DNA of 64,000 nt from Oscheius tipulae (taxonomy: Eukaryota; Nematoda; Chromadorea; Rhabditida; Rhabditidae), in NCBI GenBank assembly GCA_037178975.1, contig JASJZH010000002.1:1178001-1242000 (forward strand), written 5' to 3'. This document shows positions 12,101 to 24,500 of this stretch, in pieces. Numbering within the stretch: position 1 is the first letter of the stretch; each line of letters opens with the position of its first letter. Made by a program: the position numbers and the translations under genes. The notes under the pieces were generated by a model that saw nothing but the letters and a program-made list of their open reading frames with translations, made no database searches and had not been told where the DNA came from.

Positions 12101-14898
12101 TCTCTATTTCTCTGTCTCTCTATCCATGTGGCCCTCTGCCGCTCTGTTTCTCCGTTTCTTTGTCTCTGTCTCTCTGCTTCTCTGCCTCTGTCCAATTTTA
12201 TCTCGATCCTCTCACTCTCTCTTTTATGTCACAGAGCATGTTTACCCAGAGAGGGGGCTCCGTTTCCTCGCCTCCTTTTCTTTGGCATCGGGGCCACAAA
12301 GCCACACGCTCCGACGCGTAACTCGACCCTCGCCTACAAGCTAGCAGAAGAGGGAGAGGAACTAAGTGAAAATGGGATTAGGAGATTGTAACTGCGAGGG
12401 ACTAGTAGCCTCTTTGTCTCCGAACATTACAGAAATGCCCAAACCTGTTACCCTCTTCAGAGTTCAGAGAACTTTGTCAGCAAAGAGTACAAGGCACAGT
12501 TTCGCTGTATGAATGAGTGACGGCATACAGCTTTTGTTCCGTGATGCTCTCCCGTTTTGCTCCCAGTCCAATAGCCTTACTCGTCTAGAGAAACTTATTT
12601 AGAAAGTTAGCTTGAGAGTCTACCATGTGGTGGTACAGAATACTATCATAAACTTAATCCAATTCTTTCTGGTCGCTTGAAATTCCTATCCGTTTTTCTA
12701 TCCAAATTTTAAAACAACTTGAGCTTCGGATTTCTTGGATGTTTTTCTTGGGAATAGCTGATGCTCCGTTGAGGCTCGTAACAGGTAGCTGCTGTTCCAG
12801 TCGAGCTGCCTCCAGACGATAAGCAGAAAATCCAGGAGGCCGAGAGCCTGAGGAAGCTGGCGACTTTGCCTAGTAGTACCAGAGGTTCTTTCTTCTCTTT
12901 CAAGTTAATTTCTGAATCTAGTTTAAAATGCCCAAAAGTCTGTGTGTGTCTGTTTGAAGCCCTAATCGTCAACTTGCCACAGACTTTGTGACAGCAATTA
13001 ATCTTTGCAAGTCAAGCCAAATCAGACCAGTTTGGGAAATGCGTCTCTGGCAGAACGTTGCTCCTGTCAGGGTAGCTGGGACAGCCTCTATCTGCCACGA
13101 GGCCCAAGCTGTTCCAAAAAATTTTTAGTAACAAAAGTCTGTTACGAAACTATGTAATTAGATGCATAGTTTGTATTGACTACAGTAGCAATTTAGCTGC
13201 TGGGAAAAGCAGATACGTTGTCCGCATGCCCCAAAAGTACCCATATCTCACAACCTCCTCTCTCTGTCTCCCTTATGGTCACACTGTCTCTTTGTCTCTT
13301 TGCCTCTGTCTCTTGGTCTCTCTGTCTCCTTGTTTGGTCTTCCTGTTTTCTTTCTCACCTCCGTCTGTTTGCGACTAATCCCATCCAAAGCCCCCTAATA
13401 TCCTCTCGTACTGTTTACCTAACGTGAAGACTAAGTTCTGCTGCGCAGTTGCCATTTTTAGGCGGAAAGGGGACACCAGCTGCCATTCGATCTGTACCTA
13501 CATACACAGAGAGAGAGCCACCCGCAATTTGTCCGTCAGTTTTTGCCTCACCGCACTCGCGCGCGCGACTTTTCGCACTCCAAGGGCATTGTCAAATAAT
13601 GGCAGTCGAGGCCATGGGAGACAGAGAGAGACATGAAATGTTTTAAACACAGAGTGAGAGTCTCTCTGTGTATACAGTCGAAAGTGCAGATTTTCGAGAG
13701 AGAGGACCGACTGCTGACCATGTGGTCGGACTCCCGCTGCGAGCATGCTAAACGAGGGGGACGGGAAGCTGAAAAGGAATATGGAAATTTATAAAGAATG
13801 ATGGCCTTTGACATGACCGGGTGTCCTTTTCTTTTGACTCTTCATGAAAATAGGTAATGAATGACTTCAGGTCTCCCGCACTGAAGCCGAAGAGCTGGCC
13901 CGACAACTGGGAGTCGGTTACGTGGAATGTAGTGCTAAGACGAGGATAAATGTTGAGAGAGCGTTTCACGATGTTGTTCGCCTTGTCAGGTAAGCATAGG
14001 TCTCGTCTACGACGCCCTACCTCCACCTCTCAGTCTTGTTGTTCTCTTTTGTCCCCTCTTCCTCAGACTTATACCACAGAACAAGAAGCACTACCTGGGC
14101 CTCAAGGTTTGAAGACTGATCACGGACTGAACCTCTGTAGTACATCAGTGAGGATCTGCTTGTTGAAAAATTAGGAAGAATGCTTGACTTCCGGACTGTA
14201 CCAGAGCTACCCAAGTTTTTAGTACATAGAAAAGAAGAATTATTAGGGGATCGTTCAATCTTGAAGTGCAAGACCTTTTGACTTTCTGACATTACCTTTG
14301 AATAAGAAGTCTCTGTTCCCGCAAGACATGGAACTCTTACTTGACCGTTAACCGGGGCCCTTGCTAACGTCTCTCAAACTGTCTAAAAGCGAGAACTGAC
14401 CAGTGCCTGTTTGAGCAGTGATAGTTACAGTAGTATCTCAAAAAGATGGTCACATGCTAATGTGCTAGATTCTGAGATGCGTAGTGTCGTACTGTATCGC
14501 TTGGCTTTCTGAATAACAGTACCAAGCTAATCGATTAGGGCTCAGAGATTGTAGTGTCCACCCCTGAGTTGTTCTGACGTGCTTCCAGTCATCTGCACAA
14601 GCCAAGGGTACCATGTAGCTCTTGTACATACTTGAGTAGTCATTTCTAGATCAGTTAGACGTTATTGGGTCTCACCCCAATTTCACTCTCTTCCAAAGTT
14701 TGTTATGCGCTCCGAACAGTGTGAGCCACTGGAGTGTTTGATCAGGACGAGCGCGCGAGCCGCTTGGACTACCATCATAATTGTTCCCTCTTTTCCAGAA
14801 AATATCACCACGAGGAGCGACAGCCGAGGGAGGAGGTCGACCGGAGGATAGAGTCCCCTATCAAGGGTAAAAAACGCAAAAATTGCAGGATACAATAG
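9134..14898 (+). CDS. RRAS: R-Ras family small GTPase
   Basis: Six exons (9134-9226, 9729-9816, 9906-10008, 11600-11708, 13871-13989, 14799-14898) join with matching phases to 203 aa. The P-loop is GGGGVGKS (residues 16-23), switch I contains YDPTIEDSY, switch [12 protein letters not shown] (Gln67 equals Ras Gln61), and the guanine-recognition motifs NKAD and SAK are present. The effector region and switch II resemble R-Ras more than H/K-Ras or Ral. The C-terminus has a polybasic stretch KGKKRK just before Cys-Arg-Ile-Gln, a CaaX box, so prenylation and plasma membrane anchoring are expected; the final Gln favours farnesylation by the usual rule. R-Ras acts in integrin and cell adhesion signalling. 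The start is set by an acceptor (CTGCAAG) 1 nt before the ATG. Introns 3, 4 and 5 (1.6, 2.2 and 0.8 kb) carry CTCTGT tracts; intron 1 holds two foldback repeats. Confidence 0.9.
9417..9460. repeat. foldback repeat copy in R-Ras intron 1
   Basis: Degenerate member of a dispersed palindromic family: an arm like ACTTGTAGAGCA faces an arm like CTACAGCTTTGC. It is much decayed compared with 9639-9691. Confidence 0.45.
9639..9691. repeat. foldback repeat copy in R-Ras intron 1
   Basis: Imperfect palindrome. The left arm ATGTTCTACAAAGTTGTAG pairs with the right arm CGACAACTTTGCGGAGCAT around a short centre. It shares the core AAAGTTGTAG..CAACTTTG with copies at 15257, 53953 and 54157. Confidence 0.7.
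12000..12192. repeat. long CTCTGT hexamer tract in R-Ras intron 4
   Basis: Nearly 200 bp of degenerate TCTCTG/TCTCTC units in the sense strand of the intron. It produces three overlapping spurious Ser/Leu/Cys-rich frames. Confidence 0.75.
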
Positions 14899-15587
14899 AC
14901 TTTTGGATACATAGAAACCATTTTTTAGTTCAGAACTTTTCCCTAGGCCTCTTCTCCTGGCATTGACCTGCCCAGAGCCAGTTTTGGCTCTGTCTGGCTG
15001 ACCAATGGACCGAGACTCATGACTGACTTTTTGAGGCCCATACTTTTTATATTGAGACTGTGATAGCACGGCAAGGCCCAGGATCTGATCTCACGGCGAG
15101 ACTGAATTGGCCCCAAATCTAATAATCCCGGTTTTTATACTTTAAAATGTCGCCGTCATGTATATAGTTGAATTGAATAAATATATCTATCTTCCTACGG
15201 CAACCGGACAATCAAATCCGATTTCCCGGTCTCGAGACGCCAAGTTCCTGCTTGGTGATGCTCTGCAAAGTTGTAGCTCATATCTAAATCAACAACTTTG
15301 TAGAACTTTACTTTCCCTGAAAATGCTTTCTTGGACCCGAAAAAAAGTTATTTATTTTTTGTGCTGGGTTGAGACGTCCGTGTCGCTCTCATACTATCTC
15401 GCCTCGTTCCATCCGTTCTTTTCGTTACGTTCTGCGGATGGATAAATTTGCTACTGCAATTGTAGAAGTTAGAACGTGACGAAGCAATTTATTACAAGAG
15501 ACAGAGATGCAAATGAGGATAAAATATGTAGCCGAATAAGTTTAGTTTGATTTCGGTGTTATGAATATTGAAATGACTGTATCTTCT
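14899..15587. other. intergenic between R-Ras and LITAF (tail to tail)
   Basis: Contains one clear foldback repeat (15257-15306). No clean AATAAA for the R-Ras gene was identified. No gene is seen. Confidence 0.4.
15257..15306. repeat. foldback repeat copy
   Basis: Imperfect palindrome GCTCTGCAAAGTTGTAG..CAACAACTTTGTAGAAC. It is followed by a segment resembling the sequence between palindrome and 5S gene at 45.6 kb (a TGAAAATGCTTTCTTGG-like stretch), so the repeat extends beyond the palindrome. Confidence 0.7.
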
Positions 15588-16671
15588 TTATCTTCGCTTG
15601 ACAGCCAGAAGCTTCGTGCACCGGGGACAGTAGTGATAGGCGTCCTTGCTGCATTCACAGCAGATGGCGTAGATCTGGAAGAAGTCTAATGTAAAAGAGA
15701 CAGAGGAACAGAGAGACAAGAAGACAGAGAGACAGATAGAGAAAGAGAGAGACGAAAAGACAGAGAGACAATGATTTACCAGTGGCCAGCAGATGATCAG
15801 AGAGATAATCAAGTAGCACCATGTTGTGCTTCCCCACTCGTAACGGACATTCGTGACGACTTGTACATTGCAGTAGGGACAGCGTTCGTTATAGGCCTCG
15901 TAGCACGGTGCCTCCTAAAATAGTACATCTTTCTAAACATGTCTTAGGTAGAGAGTACTGCTTCCGTGTTCTATGGTTTCAGATGAGTACTCTCTAATAT
16001 TTGCATTTTACAGAATCGTAGCCTACTCAGCTGCACAGTCTGTTTAAAGACAAAGATAAAAATGAGATAAAAAATCTGATCACATAACAAGACTTTTGAA
16101 ATACCTAGTTTCTAAATAAATTACCTCTTTTTAGGTTTTTTTTCCAAGAACGAACTACATGTGTCTTTCAACACACTCTGCAGCTGCATGAATCTTATTA
16201 GATTTCAGAGAACGGAAATGTCATCGTCGTCCTACCTTTACAATTTACAGTTCAATCATAGCGAGAAAGGAAGAGGAGGTCAACTTAGCTATCATACGCT
16301 GTGGTCTTGTATATACCATTGTACCCTCGCTTTACAGATACAATTTTCCTGCCTAACGATATTCTACGATCTTGTAGCTTTTAATCCGAAGTACAACTTC
16401 GGAAAATCTAGTCATCTACGCGGAACGGAACTAAGTATTGTTTACCTTGACACCACCAGCTACGATGACGTTGGGCTGTGTAGTGTAGATTACCTGGAAG
16501 ATTTAGTGTCATCGTGACTGTGCAAAGGCCGACCTGAGGCTGTTGTGGCTGTATAATAACAGTCGGTTGGGCTTGGACAGGCTGATACGTCACGGGTTGC
16601 TGAGCTGGGACATAGCTAGGTGGAGTGGAGGTGTTTTTTTCGTCGTAGGCGGGGGGAGCCTGTTCAGACAT
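15588..16671 (-). CDS. LITAF: LITAF-domain membrane protein
   Basis: Three exons on the minus strand (16671-16534, 15914-15780, 15674-15588), phase 0 throughout, give 119 aa. The N-terminus is Pro/Gln-rich with PPAY and PPSY motifs, which in the family bind WW domains of Nedd4-type ligases. The LITAF domain has a first CPYC knuckle, a hydrophobic membrane-inserting stretch around LIISLIICW, and a second knuckle region ending YHYCPRC. This is the conserved split zinc-ribbon that anchors these proteins to the cytosolic face of late endosomes and lysosomes. Length is close to small animal LITAF proteins. The start is fixed by an acceptor (ATTTCAG) 1 nt before the ATG. Intron 2 is almost entirely a CTCTGT tract. 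Confidence 0.87.
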
Positions 16672-17535
16672 TCTGAAATTAGACTGATCGACAGTGAAAG
16701 ACAGAGAGACAGGAAGACAGAAAAACATGAGAGATGAGAGACAGGGAGAGAAAGACGGAGAGACTGAGAGACTGAGAAATTGGGAGACAGAGGAACATAG
16801 AGGAAAAAATGAAATTGAACTAGGCTGTTTCGAAGAGGAACAGTCTCGATAAAAGGGCTTAGCGAGCCTCAAACTGTTATCACACGTTTATAAAATAGTT
16901 ATCAGCAGGACTCTGCTGTACAAAGGGCTTTGACTCATTGCTCGAAAATGACGCAAATATTCGTGATAACCTTTGCAGGAATGCGTGAACTTGAAATTTA
17001 TAGTTCGAAGCAGAGTCTTATAGCGGTAATAAGTGCGAAACTCAATTCATTGCTGGAGCTAATGATATATTAATGGAATGTTGGGTTATTCCTGGAAATG
17101 GAGCTTGTTCTGTCTGAAAGAGAGCATGAGTCAGAGAGACAGAGGCAGAGACGCACCGACTGAAGTATGCTCCTATATTAACCCAACTGCACTCTTTGCT
17201 TTTAATTAGAGCAAACCATCTGCGCGTACTGCATTTGAAGGACTAATTGAAATCCGAGGCGTACTCTAAGCGGGAAAGAAGGAAATGGAGAGCGATTTAT
17301 GACTCGCATAGCTTATCATTGCATACCTTTCACTCTTCTACAAACACGATCTTATGAACTACACCGAGATGATACAGCAAGTGTGGAGGTGGGAGGATGT
17401 TTCATGTTTTCTCACAGTAAATAGAGTAGTTTGCGAAAATGTAGTGACAGTGACAGTAGCTATTATCAATTTTATTTCACTGACATACTACGGGGAGACA
17501 TGGATACACTAAAAAGAGAGCGGAAGAGGAAGACT
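16672..17535. other. intergenic between LMAN2 and LITAF (same strand)
   Basis: AT-rich spacer of 0.86 kb, with a short CAGAGA stretch immediately upstream of the LITAF start and another near 17130. No coding exon is supported. Confidence 0.4.
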
Positions 17536-18770
17536 CTAATAGAACTTGTTGCGTTTCTGGGGGCCCCGGAATTCGCGCCAGACTAGGAAACAGATAAGGG
17601 TCAGGACGGCGACAAAGGTGGCAATCTTGAACGCGGTCCACCAGGCTACGGGACCAGCACTTCGATGAGCATCTTCGCCTTCAACAGCAGCGGCTTTCAT
17701 CTCTCCAAACGCGATGGGAAACGGAACGGGGCCCTTCTCGTGCTGGCCCTTGAGCTCGAAGACCCGGATGCTGGCAATCTCGTGTGTGCTGTGTAGGTCG
17801 CCAGTGGCGGCGCTGAGCCCAAAATGGTAGCCGAGGGGCAGAAAGAGGCCTGAAATTGGTTGTACTTTAGAGTAAGGAGGGGTACCCATACCGTCATATT
17901 TGCCACAAAGGGTCCACGAATCTTCGGAATAGCCGGCGTAGTAGACGGACAGCGTGTCCTGGAAGTAACGGACCAGCAGCTTGCTTGTCTCTCCGGCCGG
18001 CGTGTTCGAGGCGGCAAACATTTTGTTTCTGGAAAGGAAAGGATTAGATATGTCCAATGTCTCTGTCTCTGTAACCGCTGAAACCTACTTGACAAGATTG
18101 CAGACGAGTTGTCCCTTCTTGCCCTCATTCTCGAACGGGAGACTTTCGCCGTCTTGAGCCGCATCGAATTCCTTGTTGCCTTGATTGAACAGCGCCGACA
18201 GCGTCTCTTCGGCCCGATTCCGATTCGAATAAGTATCGAGGGCGATTCCGAGGCCCGTGAAGTTGTGTGGAGCGCCGTAGGCCTTGCCGGAGCCACCGGT
18301 GCTCTTAGTGTACCAGAAGGCGAGTCCGTCGGCGTGATGGTTAGATGTCGACTCGATGCGGAAGTTTATCTGAAAGCATGAAATTGTTCAGACAGTGATA
18401 CAGAGAGACGGAGAGACAGGGAAACAGAGAGACAGAGTGATAGAGATATTCAAAACACTTACCAGGACCTGCCAATCTCTGAACTGAACAGGATTCTTGT
18501 TCCAAATGGCTCCATAGACTGACGGCAGGTCTCTCGTCAGGATGACACGCTTCGGCGTAATACCTGCTAGTCCTAAAGTGAGAAATGATCAATTAGATTA
18601 AGACAGAACGTACCAGAGATTAGCCAGTGTAGATTTGGGGTGAAAGGCGGCGAGAATTCAAAGTTGCGCAGCTCGTAGCCCTCTAGAGTGCCGGTTGGCT
18701 TTTTGGTCAAATCCTGATCGTCTTTGGCGACGGCGACAGCAGCTAGGAGGGCAGTCAGCAGCCAGATCAT
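17536..18770 (-). CDS. LMAN2: VIP36/LMAN2-type L-type lectin cargo receptor
   Basis: Six exons on the minus strand (18770-18614, 18572-18463, 18369-18089, 18028-17892, 17849-17536, with all phases consistent) give 332 aa; the list contains five coding segments that account for the whole frame. Residues 1-15 are a signal peptide. The leguminous-lectin fold follows, with HHADGLAFWY and a calcium-binding-type GIALDTYSN segment, and residues about 299-318 are a transmembrane helix. The cytosolic tail ends KRNKFY, resembling the Lys/Arg plus Phe-Tyr export tails of VIP36/VIPL. The family binds high-mannose glycans and moves glycoproteins between ER and Golgi. An upstream in-frame ATG at 18830 exists, but an acceptor just before 18770 and the clean signal peptide favour the downstream start. 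Confidence 0.88.
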
Positions 18771-19427
18771 CTTCAGAACTGAAGTACTGGGAAAGAAGCG
18801 ACTTCCAGTTATTGTTCTCGTAACAAGCATATTTTTTTAAGTAAAAAATACACTGTTTTCTTTTTTTGCGCTTTTCGAATTGCTTTCACAGTGGCTTCAT
18901 ACAAAAAAATCTAAAACCTAAGTTTTTTCCCCCTCACCTCCATGTTTCTCAGCTCTTAGCGGTTAAAGTCAGTTACTAGTCCCTGCTTCTCTGTTTCTAC
19001 AGAGAGCGACAGGAAGAGTCGTTTTCATGTTGGAATGAGATCGCTCCCTGCTTTGTTTTTCGCCAAGAAAGACTCTTGGTTGTCTCTGAACTGTCAGAGT
19101 TCAACGACAAAGGACCGGTCTTATGACTCTCTCTGCGCAGAAATTCTTTTACACTTACCGGAAGTTCCGAAAATAGACCAAGTGTTCAGTCCAGGGGACA
19201 AAGAGATGATGACAGTGACAGTGAGCCCTCTCGTGTGCTCGTGGACAACTGCCAGTATCTGGGGGTAGAAACAGACAAGGAAACTCACTAGAACAAAACT
19301 ACATTTATCTTCTTTGTTCCATTTGTAATTTTGGAGTCCACCTGTTTCCTTCTTTTCCTGTAGGCTCATCTTCAGGTCAACCACGCCATAATTCGTGTCC
19401 TTACTCCTACCTCCTGCCCGGAAGTCA
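18771..19427. other. intergenic 5' of the LMAN2-like gene
   Basis: AT-rich around 18840-18940 and otherwise unremarkable. No exon is supported. Confidence 0.35.
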
Positions 19428-19785
19428 TCACTTTTTTTTCAGACTTTTGTATACTCTCTTCTGTGCCTTCTTCGTCTTCTCCCCAAAAACCCGGTCCCAC
19501 ATGTTCCTGTCCTCTGCTTCTACCTGGACTTCTTCACTGTCAACCGACTTCGTCTGTTTCTCAGGCTCCGAGGATCTTGAAGTCGTTGGGGCTCTTAATC
19601 TTTTTTGATCGGAAACCTTCGATCCTTTGGATTTCATGGGTGCTGGCTTCGGTTTTGACGCCAATTTCTTCGTTTCAGAAGCCTTGGTCTTCCCAGTTTG
19701 GGCCTTTTTCGGCTCGGTAACGTGACTACTGGTAGCAGTAACCCCATGCCCTATGCTGCTACTACTACATGCTTCTTTGCGTCTC
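19428..19785 (-). CDS. candidate Lys-rich exon or small gene
   Basis: An open frame runs on the minus strand from an acceptor-like site near 19785 to a TAA at 19428, about 118 codons. The first in-frame ATG is at 19637, which would give 69 aa. The product is very basic and Ser/Thr/Lys-rich and ends in RVYKSLKKK, resembling a disordered nuclear or nucleolar tail. No homologue is recognised and no upstream exon is proved. It lies between two confident genes with a frame much less repetitive than the CT tracts, so I record it at low confidence. Confidence 0.33.
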
Positions 19786-20051
19786 TTAAATTAAAATAAC
19801 TGTCACTTTATCTGTTCAATAGATCCTAATTTTTCCATCTAAGGAATGGACACAACTTTTTCAAAAGAGTGAGTAACAGGTTGGTTTCTCTTCCTCTCCA
19901 AATCCTTTGTTTCCGGGCCAATTACTATCGATATCGGTTTAGTTGTAAAGACCAAAAAGGGAGGCGCTTGGCACAGAACCGGCCGCGTTTCCGATTCTCT
20001 CTGATACGAACTTTCAACTCTCGGTCGTCGCTGTCTCTAGGGCGGTCGACA

Positions 20052-21574
20052 ATGTCCGTCGTACCCGCCGAACTCTTTCACAGTAGTAGTGGTAAGTCAC
20101 TCACTGTCACTGTCACACTATCTTTTCAGATGAACAACTCAAAAGGAATCCTTCCCGAGCCAGTGCCTGGTTCCGAAAGTATATGATGGAAGGTCAACAC
20201 CTGGATGACTTAGCAGCATCCCAACTCCAGAAACTTGCGGAAAAACCATCTCTGCCCGACCTAGTTTTGATTAAGTACAGAAAGTACACAGCCATGCTCG
20301 TTCCCTTCCTTCTTATTCAGGTGCTACTCCACTTTTACATTTCAACCCCAGGTTTAGGCGGTCTGGTGGTCCAGTGCGACAAAATTTGACTGGTTCCGTT
20401 GGTATCCTGACTACTGGCACATGCCGGTGACAATGCTCTTGGGTTCTTTTGTAGCCGGGATCACTTCCGAAGGGAGTGGAGCTGTCGCTTTCCCTGTCAT
20501 GACTCTGGCTCTGCATTTAAATCCTCAAGTTGCCAGGGATTTCTCTATTATGATACAGAGCGTTGGTGAGTGGAATTCAGAGCCTATCTCTTCGTCTCTC
20601 TGTCTCTGTCCCACTATCAGTTTCCAGGATCAACAGCAGCCTGTGTTTGTGTCTTCTTCATGAAAGTTCGTGTCGAGAGCCGGGCGATTGTCCTCGGAAC
20701 CATTGGCTGCATTCCTGGCTTCATTCTAGGTGTCCACTTCGTAAGGTTCCCCTACCCCCTGTACTTTACGACCTCTTCAGATTGACCCTCTCTTCAACGC
20801 CCACGAGAAGAAGATGCTCTTCGTCTCCATCTGGACAGCTTTTGCTGCCGCTTTGGCTTATCTCAATGCCTCGAAACGATCCACCTACGATCAGATTCCT
20901 GATTTCAAGGCATGGAAAGCAGTTGTTCTCTTGGTCACTGGTTTTGTTGGTGGCGTTTTCGATGCCTTTGCCGGATCGGGGATTGACATTTGTATTTTCT
21001 CAATCATTACACTACTCTTCCGCGTCTCTGAGAAGACTGCCACTCCGACTACTGTCTGTTTGAAAGGTATGTACTGTCTCTGTGGCTCTCCGTCTCACAC
21101 TGTCTCTCTCTCTGTCTTTTTGTTTCTCTGTTTCTTTGTCTCTCTGTCTCTATAACCACTGATCTTAGGAATCAATGCCATCTTCGGCTTCTACTACCGA
21201 GCAGTCATGATGGGAGATATCGAAGACACAGCCGTCCGTTACTTCCTCTGCTCCATCCCAGTCGCAAGTTTCATGGCTCCAGCTGGTAGTCTGATCGGAT
21301 CTCATCTCCATAGACAAGTAATCCCTTTTGAGGAATCTTGAAAGCAATACTCTAGGTCGTAGCAGCCTTCGTCTACATCCTAGAACTAGCAGCTCTTATT
21401 GGCTTCCTGTTCACTAAACCAGATCTGGTCTTGATAGTCATCGGAGCTCTGATCATTGCCGGAGGCTTCATCTTCTTCCACTTTGTCTCCAAAGCTGGGG
21501 AACGGTTGATGGACAGGATTGAACAGAAGAAGGGTCTACCTCAGCAACAGTCAAATGAGACAACTGTCTACTGA
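20052..21574 (+). CDS. TauE/SafE-family membrane transporter (sulfite exporter-like)
   Basis: Seven exons (20052-20091, 20130-20320, 20358-20565, 20628-20740, 20781-21066, 21169-21317, 21356-21574) join in frame to 401 aa. After a short charged N-terminus there are about eight hydrophobic segments. The first TauE half carries TSEGSGAVAFPV, a Gly-rich signature of this family, and the second half has FVGGVFDAFAGSGID, the matching Gly-rich repeat. Bacterial relatives export sulfoacetate or sulfite; nematode members are uncharacterised, so the substrate is unknown. Introns 1, 2 and 6 are only 37-38 bp. In exon 3 the acceptor GTTTAG was chosen over CCCCAG because only it avoids a stop. The protein ends in a soluble Gln-rich tail. 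The start is the first ATG; the frame is open upstream, but that part is CT-rich and Arg-rich and has no ATG. Confidence 0.87.
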
Positions 21575-24500
21575 TATTGTACATACTTGTAAATGACATG
21601 GCATAAATACGGGCATTTCTAGAAAAATCATATAATGGTACATGTCCGCTGTCGCAGTCACTGTCTCTCAAACCCCCCTATTGTAGTAGACTACCATCAG
21701 CATCGGAAGTGACCTGACGGTAGTGGAAGGCAACCGTCTCCGAGGGGCAGGAGTCGCTTGAATGAGTTGCTTTTAGACGGTACTTGGAGGGATTACAGGC
21801 GTAATGTTTTGATTTGCCAAGGTATTTGAACTTCTCCGAAGTAGTAACAATTATGAATTGGTGTGACTCTTACAATTAGCATATTTCAATAAGTTCTTCC
21901 ATCGGATGCTCTCGGCGCTCCTCTCTCGTCAGACAAAAAAAGTAGCATCTACCTGGACGTTGGAGACATCGACAGAATATGAAGGATAATCGGGTAGGTA
22001 GGTCTCCCTGTCTCTCAGTCTCACTGCCTCTCTGTCTCTCTATCTCTCTGTCCCTTATTATTCTCTTCTTCCCTCTGCATAGATAAGCATTTCCCCGATG
22101 ACAGAACATAACAACTGAAGTCCAGATGTCTCCCCGATTTGTTTTCATCTCATCCTCCATCTTGTCCACTCTCGTTTCTCCCTATTGTACCTCCAGAGTC
22201 CTCTTCTGTTTGCACAGTCCGTGCTGGTCTCCCCAATACAATCCACCCGAGGCTTTCTCATTCCCCCCATACTCACCAATTCTGTATTGATCTAAATGAC
22301 CTCTACCGGGTCCATCTGGATAGTATATCTCAAAACAATGTGTTTTTCTGACAGCCGACTTGTCACCAAAACAACGCTATGTTTTTCCGGAGATTCAGTA
22401 TCGCTGTTTTGATGACTTATTCAAGGCAGATTCCCTACCCCCTTGACTATGTTTCGTCTATATTTTTTCTCTTCGCTGGAATTTCTTCGAGAAACAAGTG
22501 CTCCACTTGAACTACGTCATGGGGGAAGAGAGGTAAAAAGTGACCAAGGTTAGGTGTCCTCCGACAATGTGACTCTGCCCTCTTGTTACTACTTTTACCT
22601 TTTTTGAAATCCTGTTCTGGGGCTGTATTTATTGACTGGGAGATCTAGGATTTTTCTAGTGATTAATATGAGACGGTACGGGGTGAGATCAACCTGTCGA
22701 AATAAGACATCTGAAGGTGCGGTGGACTGCCGAGAATGCACGTGGAAGAAGATGATAGCATATATAGATTTTATAGGATGGCTGAGACGATATGGGTAAG
22801 AAATTTCCAGGTCGCGGCATGGTACAGGGTAGACTTCAGCCGCTGCGACGGTACAGGACAGCAGAGACAGTAGGGGTGAGACTAGGTTTCGAGCCGCTAT
22901 GGATGAGAAGTTTCGATGATAAGATGGGGAGACTTCTTCTAGATAAGCAAGTATGCCTTTTTTGGTTTCGGATACCGTACTTACACGGGTTACAGTGTTT
23001 CTGGGTATAGATGGTGCGAGCTAGAACCTTACAAACTAGTCCGGGAGGGAATATCTCTGACTCTCGACACGATACGTATATCAGCAAATCCTGTAGCTGA
23101 GACAGTACGGGCTAGAACTTTGCCAAACTGCCTAGACAAAAGATATAAATCTGACTGATGAGACAGTAGGGGAGACGACGTCAGTCGAGACTGTTTGGGT
23201 TTGACAAGCCCGGATTCAACTTTGTTGGGACCAGCTCACGTCCAAAGTCCTTTAATATCTGCAAGCTCTTCTCTTTTTAGACAAAGCTTTATCCCGTGTT
23301 CCTCAGCTGAATCCACTTCAAAAGTGCAATGATTATTGCGATCACTGTTGCCGGAACCCCTCACTTCATTCCATACATCAGTTCTCTTTTTTACGATTCG
23401 TATCAGCTGAGAGAGCCACAGAAAATCCTGTTTACACGTCGTGTTTACTCCATTAGAAAGGCTGCTCATTATCCCCTTTGGGAGAACGGAGATCCCTTCC
23501 AGACTTCCTTTTGTGCTAGTCTCTCTTTTCCCAGCCCCTTCAGTCAATTATTCATTTGAGGACCACCTGGAAGGGCTCAGAGAAGCACTTTTTTTGTGCT
23601 GTATCCCTGGAGGTGTCAGAATACCAGAGTGGAGAGGCAGGAGGAAACCTGAACCTTACTTTAGGGTTGAAAAGAGCATCCACGTGAAGGGGAGCGACTT
23701 TTCTCTGTCTCTGTCTCCCTATCGAAACAATCAGATACTAAAGTTCCGGCTGAGAACCTCCCTTTCTGTTTGAGCCGGTGTCGTTTCCGTCGCACCTGTG
23801 TAAACGATATCCCTGGCGTTGACGGTTTCTAAAATAAGCGATTCTCTCTCTCTCTCTCTCTCTCGACTGACAGCGAACCGGCGATGACGCCATTCTGTTC
23901 CGTCTTACTTCAAAGATAGAGTGAGAGACTGTGTGTGTTGCACGCACAGTTTAACCTTCATCTTCAATCGGCTACCATCAGCAGGCCCGGTTGATCGCAG
24001 GTTCATACTCTCTTCCGCTTCTATTTGTGCGAGCATACTTTATAGACAGAGACAAAGAGTCAGAGAGGTAGAGGGATAAAGTGCTTCCCTAGATTACCGT
24101 ACCTACGCATGTCACCAATCCCTATTGGTCCAAAACCTCACAATAGTAGTCCAGAAGTCTGACTCATAGAAGGGAGCTCCTCGTCTCTCGGCTGTCCTTG
24201 TCCTCTCCCTCTTCAATGTACTCTCTTTGCCCGAAACGTGCGCGCGTGTCGTGAGTATTATTTACTGTAGAGAAGGGGCTCGTTCGATCCACCAACACGG
24301 CGTCTATTATGGATAGACACTATATGTATTACTGTATCCGTTCCCGCGGGAGTTTTGTCACATTCCTTGAACCGGGTTCAACCGACTCTCTTACGGAAAT
24401 GTGTACCCTTCTCTGGTATCACATTAGCTCATTGCCACACTGTACCAAATTTCAAAGAACAGCGACAAACTGTCATACTCTCTCTCTCTCTCTCTATCTC

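Noticed and set aside
11945..12391. three overlapping Ser/Leu/Cys-rich ORFs
   Set aside because: Produced by the CTCTGT tract in R-Ras intron 4; all frames of such a tract are open.
17697..18296. 199-codon minus-strand ORF and 18109-18381 plus-strand ORF
   Set aside because: Shadows of the LMAN2-like gene in other frames; they cross its splice sites.
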